Of a stretch of DNA of 64,000 nucleotides, positions 46,401 to 58,069 are shown piece after piece. Location of the stretch: NCBI GenBank assembly GCA_963680875.1, contig OY804589.1, positions 29,118,962-29,182,961 of the forward strand, given 5' to 3'. Every line of letters starts with the position of its first letter. Within the stretch, counting starts at the first letter, position 1. Under the pieces are notes generated by a model. The model was not told the origin of the DNA and searched no databases. It was given only the letters and a program-made list of their open reading frames with translations. A program made the position numbers and the translations under genes. The DNA comes from Bathymodiolus brooksi (Eukaryota > Mollusca > Bivalvia > Mytilida > Modiolidae).

Positions 46401-46414
46401 CGCAATAATCATGT

Positions 46415-46668
46415 CAGGGCCGTCGTGACCGTGATCGTATTGTAGTTGGATTTACAACTAACTATGCAATCAGTGCCTATCACAACCGATATTGTGAGTT
46501 CTAATCTCGATCAGGTGAGGTGTACAACATTATGTGATAAAGTTTATCAGTGACTTGCGACAGGTCGATAGTTTTCTCACGGTACTCTGGTTTCCACCAC
46601 TAATACAACTGACCGCCACGTTATAACTGAAATATTGTTGAAAGTATCGCTTAACACCATAAAACCAA
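46415..46668 (+). mobile_element. SINE family B, full length
   Basis: Head AGGGCCGTCGTGACCGTGAT, tail TATCGCTTAACACCATAAAA, with a lost segment near ATCAGGTGAGG. Confidence 0.8.
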
Positions 46669-46932
46669 CCAAACCGACGACGAACAAAGGTATTACAAAA
46701 AAGACAAATGAACTCAATTTTAATTAAAATAATATATTATTTTTAATATTACAACAAAATAAAACTAACTAACTACAAATAAATATATATCATATGTCTT
46801 AAAAAGTAAATCTGTTAATTATTAACTAGATACTATGTTTTAATAAGAAAATAGTTCTTAATTTGTTCCATGGGTGTGTTTATTCGTACAGTATTTGTCT
46901 GCCACATTTCATCGTCGTGTTTCATCTTTGTA

Positions 46933-47018
46933 TTATCGCCGTCTGTCTTTTGAGGTTCGCTTCAAGCCACATCGTCTTCTAAAAGCTTGTCCAATTTCTC
47001 TTATCCATTTATTACTAA
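46933..47018 (-). CDS. Predicted 60-residue protein, exon 2 (last)
   Basis: Acceptor CTTTTGTTTTAG is followed by a phase-1 frame encoding VSNKWIREIGQAFRRRCG and LKRTSKDRRR, ending in TAA. Combined length with exon 1 is 183 bp, giving 60 residues: an acidic half and a very basic half. AATAAA for polyadenylation is on the minus strand at 46879-46884, about 50 bp past the stop. Basic clusters RRRCGLKR and KDRRR could act in nuclear targeting or nucleic-acid binding (inference). Another exon could exist in the 2-kb intron. Confidence 0.5.
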
Positions 47019-47074
47019 CTAAAACAAAAGAAATAAACCGTGTGCTATTTTGAGTTCTATTATATCAATCAATA

Positions 47075-47112
47075 TGCTCTCTCTCTCTCTCACTCTCTCT
47101 CTCTCTCTCTCT
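47075..47112. repeat. (CT)n microsatellite
   Basis: About 18 CT units with one CACT interruption, in the intron of the 60-residue protein gene. Confidence 0.9.
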
Positions 47113-47119
47113 TTTCATT

Positions 47120-48025
47120 ACTTGTGTCTTTTACTTTTATATATATTATACAGATTTTTCTCTATTATTTCGCTAGATAAAACGTCAAGATACTGTGCCC
47201 CAACCCACACAATTTTATTATACATTGTAGAAGTAACATCCATCACATATTAAAGTGTGTTTTTTTATTTTGTAGATCATATCATAAGTGCATATAATTG
47301 ATGTGATTTTAACTTGGCGACATTATTACTTATTGTTGAACCGACTAGACAACATGACTTGGGCACCATTGAAAATCGTATGAAAATAAAATAGGCCAGT
47401 ATGCCAACATTTCTACATGAGAATTGAGATTGAACAAAGTTAGAGGATTTTGTTTGGATTAAGCGACCAAGTAAACATTGCATATATCTTTGCTATAAAT
47501 GAATGAGAACGATAAGGAAATGTCTTAACTGATAGATTTATAATCTCGTTGAGATTAGGATTCCGAAGAAATTTTCGGTCAGTCTAGGATGTAGAAACTG
47601 AACGAAAATTCGAGATTAACAGATTTACAGACCCAGGTGGATAATTAAGTGTCAAAAGGGACCAGAGATGAATTTAATTACTATATTTAATAGTGGTGCA
47701 CCGATCATCAGAAACATTAATTTATCAGTAGTATGTCAGCATCCAATCCGATGATCGATTCTTAAACATAATGATTAATGTATTACCCAAATCAATTGAA
47801 ATAATAAAAAACAGCTTTGTTATTTATATCAAAACATATTTCTTGATATATAGATATATGCACATAGTGAGTGTGTGAAATTTACTTAGCCTGAGTGACA
47901 CGTACACACATGCGGAGATGGAGTGAGATATTAACCTCTTAATAAGTTTTGTATCGTTTATTCATTATGTAAACATTTGCCCCTTCGGCCCTTGTCCTTG
48001 ACCTGAGGGTACCTCTTTTACATTT
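47120..48025. other. Intron of the 60-residue protein gene, no further feature
   Basis: AT-rich sequence between exon 2 and the LINE fragment. No additional exon with phase-1 borders was recognised. Confidence 0.45.
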
Positions 48026-48029
48026 ACAT

Positions 48030-48990
48030 TTACTGGAATACTGTGAAGGGCCGTCAAACAGCATCAACTCACAGGAAAACTATTGTGGCGTGGCTTCCAC
48101 ACAAGGCCGTTAAAAGTTGTCCGTATATACAGTTTAAAACTATTTACAGCACCACTTTACCCTACTCTTCAATAAAACTGTGGAGTGAGGTCTTGAATGT
48201 CTCCACAGTTTTCTGGCTGACGACCCTCTTTGGTAGGTTGTTCCATTCCAGTAATATCATTGGAATGTAACTGCATTTGTAGCTGTCATTATTACAGCTA
48301 ATGGGAATAAAGCTGTTACTGTTTTGTCCTCTTGTCGTTCTTGTTGGTCTTACGACATAATGTGGTATCTGCAGAGCGTTGATGTTGTTTACGCATTTGT
48401 AGAGATTTACCAATCGCTGTTCTTGTCGTCTCTGTTGTAGAGATGTCCATTTCAGCTCCTGGAGCATCGATGTGACACTTTGGTAGCGATTGTACTGACC
48501 AGTTACAAAGCGGGCAGCTCTACGTTGGACCATTTCAACTGCATCAATTTGATATTGGCGGAAAGGGTCCCATACAGATGATCCGTATTCAAGGTTTGGG
48601 CGTACGAGTGTTGTGTACGCTTTCTCCTTGACTTCTTTGCTGCATTTATTGAGGTTCCTCCTAAGGAATGCCAAAATGCCATTTGCTTTGGTGGTAGTCT
48701 GGTCAATGTGGTGGTTCCAGTTGAGGTCATTCCCTAGTTCCACTCCGAGGTATGGATGGTGTTCTACCTCCTCCAGTGTGCTCCCATCAATGTTATAGTT
48801 GTTAATAGAGACGATGTTTTGTCTCGATCGTTTGAGTCTCATGACATGGTATTTTTTGCCATTGAATCTCATTAGCCATTTCTTAGACCACTCTGTCATT
48901 TTGCTAAGATCTTCCTGTATCTGTTTGGTGTCGCTTTCAGATTCAATGGTTCGGTAAAGTAAGCAGTCGTCTGCGAAAAGCTTAACCTCT
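48030..48990 (-). mobile_element. 5'-truncated non-LTR retrotransposon (CR1/Jockey-like), 3' part
   Basis: One open frame runs from 48987 to 48162 and begins KLFADDCLLYRT, which contains the F-A-D-D catalytic motif of reverse transcriptase. It continues through the thumb region with YLGVELGNDLNWNHHID, LRRNLNKC, YGSSVWDP and VQRRAARFV, the last being typical of CR1/Jockey-clade LINEs. Everything 5' of the active-site motif is missing, the usual result of incomplete reverse transcription. The frame is open, so insertion is fairly young. It lies in the same direction inside the intron of the 60-residue protein gene. Confidence 0.85.
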
Positions 48991-49031
48991 TATGGAAATA
49001 AAAGAGATTCTATTCTATTCTATCATCTTAC

Positions 49032-49128
49032 CATCCTCTGTGTCATTCAATGCAATCTCTTCAATAACATTTTCATCGTTTAAATTGAAATTTGATTCAT
49101 CTGTATCGTCAATATTTTGATCGTCCAT
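49032..49128 (-). CDS. Predicted 60-residue protein, exon 1
   Basis: ATG in the context GAGATGG is followed by 32 codons and a donor GGATG|GTAAGA, phase 1. The encoded N-terminus is strongly acidic: MDDQNIDDTDESNFNLND, then ENVIEEIALNDTED. No domain was recognised. The high Asp/Asn/Glu content and the good donor argue against chance, but there is no family match to lean on. A LINE fragment lies in the following intron. Confidence 0.55.
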
Positions 49129-49623
49129 CTCGAATCAAATCGAAACCACGTGTTGCAATTTTGACATTTGTCAAGGTCTTTGAAATGCTTATTAAAAAGA
49201 TTTTTAGAACATGCATTTAAAGCATTCAGCCGACTTCGCAATTTACGTCCTCTCTGTGTTTTATATATGGGAGAATTTAGATTGATGACATTTAACTAAG
49301 GTAACATTGAAAATTTTTTTTAGCAAGAAACAAAAACAGAACTATTCAGTCGATTAAACTTAAATGAGAAGAGATGGCGTGGTCAGTGATGACAAAAGTT
49401 AATGTTGGATGGTTTGTGTTTATTTGTATCCTATTTTTTATATAGAATAGAATAGAAGTTGCACAAATATTGACGATTATATCTATTCTAGTGCAAGATG
49501 ATGTGTTGACCTTCGGTATCGATAGCGGGCACGTGCGGCATTATGTCACGTTCACCCCGGATTCGTTCGCTCTGTGCCCGTACGTCCTATTTTTAAATAT
49601 ATTTTAATACATGCTAATTTCAG

Positions 49624-49751
49624 AAGCTTGATTATGATGATACGAATCAGATGAAACAAGCAAAGATAAGGCCAATATTAAAGTCATTGCATAATCTTCA
49701 ACATGATGAAGGAGGCAATTACATGGCAGAAACAGAAAGTGCGCTTTTTGT
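49624..49751 (+). CDS. Predicted small membrane protein, internal exon
   Basis: Acceptor GCTAATTTCAG, then a phase-0 frame of 42 codons, donor GT|GTATGT in phase 2. It encodes KLDYDDTNQMKQAKIRPILK, SLHNLQHDEGGNYMAETESA and LFV. Spliced to 51449-51620 it completes one hydrophobic helix (LFV + AFCIFFWIGSFVVA), which strongly supports the join. A decayed copy of its 3' half lies at 63456-63507. The 5' end of the gene is not settled; a possible first exon at 49367-49420 contains MTKVNVGWFVF but does not splice in frame. Confidence 0.5.
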
Positions 49752-50514
49752 GTATGTGGAGGTGATGAGTTGCAAGTATCTCTGACCTGGCATATTCAAG
49801 CCGGACACTCCTGATATAGGCATTTGATATTGTCATTACAAATGTATTTGTTTTTAGATCATTCAGGTCCCTGTGGCTAAATACAGCAGTCGGAGACATA
49901 GTGTGATAAATCACTGTGATAGACGCATCACTCTTCTTAGTAATACTGATATATCTTTTGATCTATTTAATCTATTTACTTATTTTGATATGCCTTTTGG
50001 GTGATAGTAGTAACACTTTAAATGTAAAAGAAATTTTGAAAATGTATTTAATAGAACAAAAGATATATATCCAAATCACTTTTGTTTTGTCTAGAGATGA
50101 TTGATACGTCCATCACAGTGATTTATCATGGTATGTTTCTGACTGTACACTACTGCATGTATAATTTCCCTCCTAAATTGTATATAAAACAATTACAAAT
50201 TACTTGACTCTAAACATGATAAATGTCGCATGGATGGCATTCCGTTATCAAGGGTACCCTGGTGTAGAAATAATACCTAGCTTTTCTGCTGCAAGCTACT
50301 TGGTTTTAGGACTGTATGTAAAGGAATACCTTGTGAATGGAATATGTCAGGCTCTTTGGCTTTACAAATAAAGACAACTCCTAATTATGACTATATAATT
50401 TTAAGTCTTCTACAGGTCAGTCCGGGGGTCACTATCGGACCATCATGCAAACATTAGTAGCATTGTGTGTTTTACAAATTTTCAAAACCTTGATATTTTG
50501 AATGCCAACATTTT

Positions 50515-51430
50515 TTTGCTCACCTGACCCAAAGGAGCGTGTAAGTTTGTAATTGCCATTACTTGGCATCATTCGTCTGTAAACTTTTCACATTTCAATC
50601 TTCTGCTTTGAATCTACTTGACCTATTGGAACCAAACTACAGGAATGGCATTAAGGTCCTCTACAAAAATTCCTCATTTCGTTTTGATCCAACAAAAAAA
50701 CATGGCCAATACAGACATTCTTCTTTCTGATTGGCCATTATACAAAAATAATCTTCTCTTCTGAAAGTCCTGTGCCTATTGGAAACAAACTTTATAGGAA
50801 TGATATTTGGAAGGTCTTCTATAAAAAATGTTGTTACAATGTTTAAAAAAAACAGCCACCATTTATTCAATTGTTTTTTTCTTATTTTAACTTTAAGTTG
50901 CCTCCCTTGTTCCCTAGCTCCTATGTACCTGGGATAGTTCCCCCTCCCAAGGTGGGATGAATATCACAAATATTTTATATTTCTCTTGTTGATCAAATAC
51001 TTTATTTACATAAATGTAAAGAGTTTAATTTAAGACTAACGAAAATTTTAGAACTTTTCCATTTTTAGTGAATATTTGCAAATTAAGCTTAAAATGCATT
51101 TACAATCTCTTCTTTAAAACTATTTGATTAAACTAAGCCAAACTTTGCTAGGATGGTCCTTGTATTATCCCCTTTTAAAATGCTGTAAGGTAGCCTCACT
51201 GAATGGAAGATTCAAGGTGGCTGCCATTGCTAAAAATAGTAATTTCTGAAAATGACAAAAATAGGTTAATTTTAAGCTGCAGTCACCTGAAATTTTATTT
51301 CAACTTGTTTAAAATATGTTTACGACTTTTTCTAAAAAGAAAAAAACAATAATTTAAAAAGTCAAATTGAAAACTCAATAGATTACACTGTCTTGATTAA
51401 GTTTAGGTAGATAATTTTCACACATCGTCA
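50515..51430. repeat. Possible old dispersed repeat in intron
   Basis: Begins GCTCACCTGACCCAAAGGAG and contains GTAAACTTTTCACATTTCAA and TTGGAACCAAACTACAGGAA twice in altered form (50630 and 50775). This style of sequence recurs in bivalve and cnidarian genomes (recalled, not checked). It lies between the two exons of the small membrane protein gene. Confidence 0.4.
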
Positions 51431-51448
51431 TACCTCTTTTTGTTGCAG

Positions 51449-51620
51449 GGCCTTTTGTATATTTTTTTGGATAGGAAGTTTTGTTGTAGCCAAGCAATCT
51501 GTTGTCAAGAATAGAACAGAACTTATGATGGACAGAAGAAGATTAGATGAAAGAATAAAAGAAGAAAAGGAACAAGAAATGATGGAGAAGAAGAAACAAA
51601 AAAATGAAAGTGGAATGTGA
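51449..51620 (+). CDS. Predicted small membrane protein, last exon
   Basis: Acceptor TTTTTGTTGCAG, phase 2, 57 codons to TGA. It encodes AFCIFFWIGSFVVAKQSV, then KNRTELMMDRRRLDERIK and a charged, coiled-coil-like end. Together with the previous exon it gives a single-pass protein with a Lys/Glu-rich tail, the size and shape of many small organelle-membrane proteins, but no family was recognised. An AATAAA lies at 51678-51683. The following 500 bp is a degenerate minisatellite that also follows the paralogue at 4152. Confidence 0.55.
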
Positions 51621-51654
51621 CAAGATCTGACATGTGATTTTTTATTTCTAAATG

Positions 51655-52150
51655 TGTATGTATAAATGTGAACTAGAAATAAAAATATGTGATGATTAAC
51701 ATTTAAATGTGAACAGAAAATTTGTGATGATTGATGTTTAAATGTGAACAGAAAATATGTGATGATTGATGCTTAAAGGTGAAAAAAAGATATGTGATGA
51801 TTAACGTTTAAACACAATCTTAAATGTGAACAGAAAATATGTGATCAAGATTTAAATGTGTACAGAGCAGTGGTGGATCCAGGGGGGCACACCCGGCGTG
51901 CGCCCCCCCCCCCCCCCCCCTAAAATTGGAAACAATAAGATTTGTTGGCGTAAAATCGTGATTTTTCACACGAAATACCCCAAAAATTGTTTTGCGTCTC
52001 CCTCCACTCGGCGCAATTTTTTTAAGTGCACCCCACCGAACTTGAAATCCTGGATCCTCCCCTGCAGAGAATATGTGATGATTAATGTTTAAATGTGAAC
52101 AACAAATATGTGATCAACATTTAAATGTGAACAGAGAAAAAGTAATGAAT
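51655..52150. repeat. Degenerate minisatellite, split by a MITE
   Basis: Unit near AAATGTGAACAGAAAATATG-TGATGATT, about 35 bp, roughly ten copies. A GGATCC-ended MITE (51872-52067) is inserted in the middle. It likely forms the 3' untranslated region or flank of the small membrane protein gene. Confidence 0.8.
51872..52067. mobile_element. MITE with GGATCC ends, copy 3
   Basis: GTGGTGGATCCAGGGGGGCA and TCCTGGATCCTCCCCTGCAG flank the same interior, with a long C run. It splits the minisatellite at 51655-52150. Confidence 0.85.
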
Positions 52151-52544
52151 GTAATACTTTGGTTATTTAAATGTTCATAGAATCAAGTGCAAACTTTGAA
52201 TAAATTATTCTCTTATCCACATATACTGGCATTTCATATTTGAAGAAGATGAAGCCAGCAGGTATCCTCAGCATTTTACCTCTAAAGTCAAAAATTTGAA
52301 TTATTTTTTTATAATTTAAAACAAACTTTGTCATATAATTTGACGAAAATCAAAGTTGAGAATTGATTTAGTGTCACCTAGGACAGGAGGTGAATTTAAT
52401 TATTACATTTAACTTCTGTCCATAGATATCAAATAAATTATTAACATTGCAGTCAATTTAGAATCCCGAGGATTTTGCTTGCCTTCACCTCCAAACATTT
52501 TGTTTATGTCACAAATGCTAAGCATTGGTTGATCAATTACATAA

Positions 52545-52895
52545 ATCGCATCAATAGTGTAATGGTTAGCGTATTCACCTCAATTATGGTAGATCGTGGG
52601 TCTAGCCAAGCCAAAGACCTTAAGTTAGTATTTCTTGTTTCTCTGCTAAACATGCAGTACTAAGGAGTAAGGGCAGACTGGTTGGCATGGAAACAAAATA
52701 ATGTTTCAGAGTGGAGCAACATGTTTACCTATGTGTTGTTTCGGTGAGCTACTGCAGCTCTATAAAAACCCAACTCAGCTTATTGATCTAGCACAAACCG
52801 GACAACATCTTCATCATCTTAAGAGATGTAACTTGATATAGCTGAAAACTTGCTCATTTGGCGTTAAACAACATTCACTCACTCAATTACATAAT
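52545..52895 (+). mobile_element. SINE family C, full length
   Basis: Head AGTGTAATGGTTAGCGTATT matches a tRNA box A region, followed by TATGGTAGATCGTGGGT. It ends TTTGGCGTTAAACAACATTC and (ACTC)n. Confidence 0.78.
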
Positions 52896-52899
52896 GTGA

Positions 52900-54250
52900 T
52901 GTCACTCTGTAAAAGAGAATATCTGTTCACTAGTGTTGGTTTTTTTGGCCAGATTGTGATATTTTGTACTGTTCCCTCCAAATGGTGGCAGATCTATTAC
53001 AAAACTAATGAAGCTTAAGCTTCTGGGCCTCTGAAGCAACTATTAAATGGGTGAATTTTTCAACGAAATTGATGAGTATTTTTTTATAAGTCTTTGTGAT
53101 TAAAATAAGGCTATTTTAGTGATAGAATTATTAGCCAATGGGTTGACGTACTTAAATTAATGTGCAATCTAAAATGCAGTGCACAGAAGTTCTTCAGCTT
53201 ATTTGTGAACAACACCTAGAGATAATTGAAGTGTATTACTACTGTCCTTAAAGGGGAATTTGCTGTAGTGCTTACCGACACAATTTTTGGGCGGAGCTTA
53301 TCATAAAAAATTCCTGTTGATATGAACAGCATATTTATGAAACTGTATGTCACATGACCAACGTGACCTAAAGGTCACATACCTCAGAAATTTGAATTTT
53401 CGAAGTGATTTTTGTAGTTTTTAATTTAGACTGATGAAGAATGTTATTTCTAATAAGACTAACAGTTTCGTAGGGAGGAACACTAGTGACCATGTCTGTC
53501 AAATAATTTGCTCCAATGGTAACTGAAACTATATATCATTGATTTTTCCTCCTCGAGATAAACTGTGGTCAAAATAATGAACAATGTGAATGTTTGCTAC
53601 GCCCACTCCTATTTATACCCACGGTCCTGGTTTAAACTGTACTTGACAATGCCTATCACAAACTGTGAAGCAGAAAGGAATTTCTCAAAGCTTTCCTTAA
53701 TTTATAAAGAACAAATTTCGGCCCACCATGACTGAAGAGCTCATAAATTCTGTACACATGTTGTATTTGGAAAATTATATTGCAAGAAAGCTCCCATATG
53801 AGAAATATGTAAGTGAACATGTTGCAAGGAAAAAAAAAACAGAAAAAAGAATATTTCATAAATTGTGTTTTATGTAGTATGTATTCTCATATGTGTCTAA
53901 AAATCAAAAATTTTATCTAACATTTTGCACGTTTTCCTTTGAATTTAAAGAAGTTTGATACAAGGTGTCTGATACAAAATGTTGTATCACCACACTGTGG
54001 TGATAAAAGAATGGCGTGACGTTGCACGAGATCTTCTCTGCCGAACTATTTTGTCATGACGTCATATCATTGGAATGCGGGGAAAACGCGTCAATGTGAG
54101 CGACGTAAGCAAAACAAAAGAATGAACTGCAACAAATAACGTGACGTCATGCACAAAATATAGTCTCCCCCAGAGTATTGTACAAATTTGTATCTTATTT
54201 CAACCCTTGTTATTTGCTTAAAATTTGTTATTATTGAAATGTTAGATAAA
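52900..54250. other. No recognisable gene
   Basis: AT-rich with a small hairpin ATGTTGTATCACCACACTGT-GGTGAT near 53978-54003. No coding evidence. Confidence 0.5.
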
Positions 54251-54252
54251 CT

Positions 54253-54407
54253 TATTACATACATAGTGTGTTGGCACAACATTTTTTATCAGGTCTTGCC
54301 TGTTATGTGAACAAGCCGCATCACAACTCGTCACGATAGTGATACTGGTTCACACAACAGGCTCGACCTGAAACAATGTCTTGTACCACCACACTATGTA
54401 TGTAATG
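54253..54407. mobile_element. Fold-back MITE, about 155 bp
   Basis: Inverted ends TATTACATACATAGTGTG and CACACTATGTATGTAAT with inner inverted words CCTGTTATGTGAAC / GTTCACACAACAGG. Confidence 0.75.
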
Positions 54408-54884
54408 GGTATATATTAACTGTGGTCTGTGCTATGTTTTATTTCATTATTCTATGATGCATCATGAATTAAGTTTTCCTAAATTCCATCCCCCATAACT
54501 CAGAGACTATAAGGCATAGCATAGAAAATGTTTGTTCACACAAGTGACTTTGACAAGTACTGCAATTTTAATCAACATCTGAGATGTTGTGGTTAATTAA
54601 GATAAATTGTGTGATTTACCATGTAGCAACCCTCATTGAAGAAAATAACAGCAGTTACCCAAACCTTGTTGCTGGTGGGAAGGCATTGCCCATTTTCAAG
54701 GATTTCACCCATTCTGCCCACATTTGGAACTTGAAAGTGAAACAAGGCCCTCTTGACCTTATTGTATGTTCCCTATCGTTACTAGTTGTGATGGAGCCTC
54801 TGTAACAATTCAAGCTTCCTGGTACCAAAAATGTAGGTCCGTCACTGGTTACATGTATTGGTGTTTATTTCAGATATATTGAAC

Positions 54885-55240
54885 TGAATCTGTGGTGTAT
54901 TGGTAAGCATACTTGCCTCGAGTGTGGTAGATCTTTTGTGTGTTAAACCAAAGACAATAAATTAGTATTTGTTGTTTCTCCACTAAGCATGCAGCAGTAA
55001 TTAAGGAGTAAGAACAACAATTGGTTGGCCAAGAATCAGAATAATGTGTGAAGAGAACCACATGTATACCGGCTGAATGTGTTTCCAGTGAGCTAGCACT
55101 ATAAAAATCCAACTAATTGTTGGTCAAGTACAAAGACATCATCATGATCTCGGTGAAACATGTTTAACATGTTCTTGCCATGATATAGCAGAAAAGATGT
55201 TCACTTGCCATTAAACAATAATCACTCACTCACTCAGATG
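54885..55240 (+). mobile_element. SINE family C, full length
   Basis: Head GTGGTGTATTGGTAAGCATA, middle TTAAGGAGTAAGAACAACAA, tail CATGATATAGCAGAAAAGAT and (CACT)n. Confidence 0.78.
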
Positions 55241-55269
55241 CATGTATATTGTAACCACGAACTTTATTT

Positions 55270-55412
55270 CTAGAGGAAACTAGTACCCAGAGATAACGAC
55301 ACATCCGTCACTGACATAATATATCATATAAAGTAGTATCGAGTGCACCTCACTATGGAGGGAATCCTAGCTCACAACTTTATTGTTGATAGGTACTGAT
55401 TGCATCATAAGA
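55270..55412 (-). mobile_element. SINE family B, partial
   Basis: Reverse fragment with GTAGTATCGAGTGCACCTCA and GGTACTGATTGCATCAT. Confidence 0.55.
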
Positions 55413-55487
55413 AATGTTTTGAAGACACCAGCAAAGGGGTATTCAGAAGCACAGGCGCTCGTGGCACGGACCACCCCTCTTTTTTCT

Positions 55488-55764
55488 AACTTTCTGTTTA
55501 CAAATTTATTTTCAATAAAATTTCTTTATTTCTTTATTATTTCATCTCTTTTTCCTTATTTTAACTTGTTCCTGTCAATATTCATACAATCTTATGTTAA
55601 CATGGATTATTAGTATCTATATATATTAGGGTGGACACATGCAATTTGATGTTAACATAAGATTGTATGAATATTGACACGAACAAGTTAAAATAAGGAA
55701 AAAGAGATGAAATAATAAAGAAATAAAGAAATTTTATTGAAAATAAATTTGTAAACAGAAAGTT
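55488..55764. repeat. Inverted repeat with 116-bp arms
   Basis: Arms 55488-55603 and 55649-55764 are complementary with one mismatch seen, separated by 45 bases. The similar predicted peptides on both strands are a direct result of this symmetry and are not genes. Confidence 0.92.
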
Positions 55765-55807
55765 TATATACGAAAGCTTTATTTTGATTCGGTATATTTT
55801 ACAAATA

Positions 55808-55870
55808 CAAAAACCGCCACGATAAAACTGAAATATTGTTGAAAGTGGCGTTAAAAACCATAAACCAACC
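55808..55870 (+). mobile_element. SINE 3'-tail fragment
   Basis: Only the conserved tail: GATAAAACTGAAATATTGTT, then GTGGCGTTAAAAACCATAAA. Confidence 0.65.
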
Positions 55871-56015
55871 ACAAATACAAAAACATAAGCTTTCGTTGTT
55901 TCAGCTCTACGTTATACTTTGATATTGAACAAAAATGTCAACATATTTCGCTGCATATTGTATTATATGTACTGCATGACAGATAAAATATAATCAAAAC
56001 ACCTTTCAATTAAAG

Positions 56016-56290
56016 GGGCCCGGGTGGCTCAATGAGTTAGGTTGTTGGATTACCTAGCAACTCATAGAAGCCTATCACCAATACGGCGTGGGTGCACTTC
56101 CAGCTTTGTATATTACAAAAAAGACTGCACTCAACTCGCAGCCGCAAGTGATAAAGATTACCAGTTACTTGCCCATGGTCGGTGGGTCTCTCCGGGTACT
56201 CCGGCTTCTTCCACCACTAAAACTGGTCGCCATGATATAGCTGAAATATTGCTGAAAGTGGCGTTAAACACAATAAAATCAAATCAAAAA
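56016..56290 (+). mobile_element. SINE family A, full length
   Basis: Complete copy from GGGGCCCGGGTGGCTCAATG to GTGGCGTTAAACACAATAAA followed by (AAATC)n. CCTTTCAA just before and after it may be the target-site duplication. Confidence 0.8.
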
Positions 56291-56299
56291 TCAAATCCT

Positions 56300-57250
56300 T
56301 TCAAATAATGTAATAAGTCCAAAGCCTTCCAATTTGCAGGATGGAAAGTTATGAACCTCTGATAACCCCTTTGTTACCATGGGCGAGGGGCGTGTGTGTT
56401 TTTTTAAATCTGAGATACTAGTGAATAGCGTATGAACAATGATTTTTAAATAGACGTTCACAATTTCATTCTAGTAGGCCCTAATCTCATGACCCTTTTC
56501 ATCTTTTATTATAAAGACACTGGTCATGCATATTTCCTAATTGTTGACAAGAGTTACAAAGAAACCAATTTTTAATGAAGATAGATATAATTAATTACAC
56601 CATGACACAAATTATGTAGAGGTCGCCAATGCAACAAAATGTATATACATCAGATTTAATTAATATTATATGCATATCAATGATTTTTTTAAAAAGGGGT
56701 TGGGGTTGGGAAATGGGTAGCTTCATGTTATATTTTGGCCAATTTTCAGTTTTCCATAGAAAATGTTGAATTGTTCACACTGAAGGTACTTAACGTAACA
56801 TTGGGTACAGTGGTTTCACTGAAGTTTGACCCCCCCCCCCCCATTCATACATTCCCTCAGCAATGAAGAAGCTGTATTGGCTTGTACAAATGTGACCTAT
56901 TGATATATTGAAGTGTAAAATTTACATTTAATCATACAAAATGTACATACTTAATTATATAGGAAGTAATCCCCCTTTCTGTTTCATGCAAAAGGGACCC
57001 AGGTTTAATCCACTGTTCATCTTTTGGGTCCGAATCTTTAGACAGCTACGAAAAGTACACTTTATTCGGAAATTTATGAATGCTATTTTAGTGAAAAGTA
57101 CTCAAGACGGGTGTCAGAACACACCTTTCCAAATTGCAAGCTGGTGGGAATTGCCGACCAGCTCCATATTGATCGTAAATTCACAAGATATTATAATACC
57201 CGTACATTGCATAAATCTATTAAACGAATGATTTATGTTCCAATACAGCT
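56300..57250. other. No recognisable gene
   Basis: An open frame of 96 codons at 56941-57231 has no splice borders, repeats or domain-like motifs; it is not called. Confidence 0.45.
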
Positions 57251-57252
57251 TA

Positions 57253-57523
57253 CCGGGCAGGGGCGTATCTACGGAAAATAGCGCCTATGGCAAGCACTAC
57301 AATTACGTTTTACATTTATTATTTATTAATTTCTCCAGGTATTCATGTCTATGTGTATTACATGGTTTTTGCAAAATTACTTCAAGAAAATGGTTTAAAA
57401 AATCTTTTTTAGGACGTTCCCATATGGTAACATTAGGCGCTAAAACCTCTCAGTGGCGCCCCCTTCAAGTGGCGCCCATGGCACGTGCCCTACTTGCCAT
57501 ACCCTAGATACGCCACTGTGACC
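57253..57523. mobile_element. MITE, about 270 bp (GGGGCGTATCTACGG ends)
   Basis: Left CAGGGGCGTATCTACGGAAA and right TACCCTAGATACGCCACTGT are imperfect inverted ends; AGCGCCTATGGCA and TGCCATACC follow inside. No coding capacity. Confidence 0.75.
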
Positions 57524-57599
57524 GGGGTCAAGTTTTTGCACTTCAGGGCCTTTATAAATAGTTTTCCTCATTCATTACTTATCATCGGCTTTGTAACTA

Positions 57600-57715
57600 G
57601 ATTAAAACGACGGGTGTCACTCGTGGAACAGGAACTGCTTACCTTTCCGGAGCATCTGAGTTCACCCCCGGTTTTTAGTGGGGTTCGTGTTACTCGGTCT
57701 TTAGTTTTATAACAA
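57600..57715. repeat. Dispersed repeat, family R1, partial
   Basis: GGGTGTCACTCGTGGAACAG, CCGGTTTTTAGTGGGGTTCG; the second half is replaced by an (ACAA)n run. A further partial copy with the second half is at 59090-59215. Confidence 0.7.
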
Positions 57716-58069
57716 ACAAACAAACAAATGCTATATTGTCAATCAAGACGCCCACAATGAGCAGTATAATCAATAACAAATCACAGTATACAATTGATTC
57801 ACATAATAGTTTTTTCATTGGATAAGACAATACAAAAAAAAAATCAAAAAAAAATCACATTTAATAAGAAATATAGTTATGAAGTTATAATTGTTGTATT
57901 TTAGTTCTACCAAGCACAGAGACCCATTCAATCCACAATTTAATTAAGGCAGAGTTCTAGTAGTACTATAAAAATTAGTAGCAGCATGATGCATAAAAAA
58001 AAAGAAAAAAAAAGAAGTTATTTAATAATTTACTAAGTATTATTATCCCTAATTAGTGGGTGTTACTGC

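Noticed and set aside
55383..55872. Similar predicted peptides on both strands (FLFTNLFSIKFLYFFIISS)
   Set aside because: Mirror images caused by the 116-bp inverted repeat.
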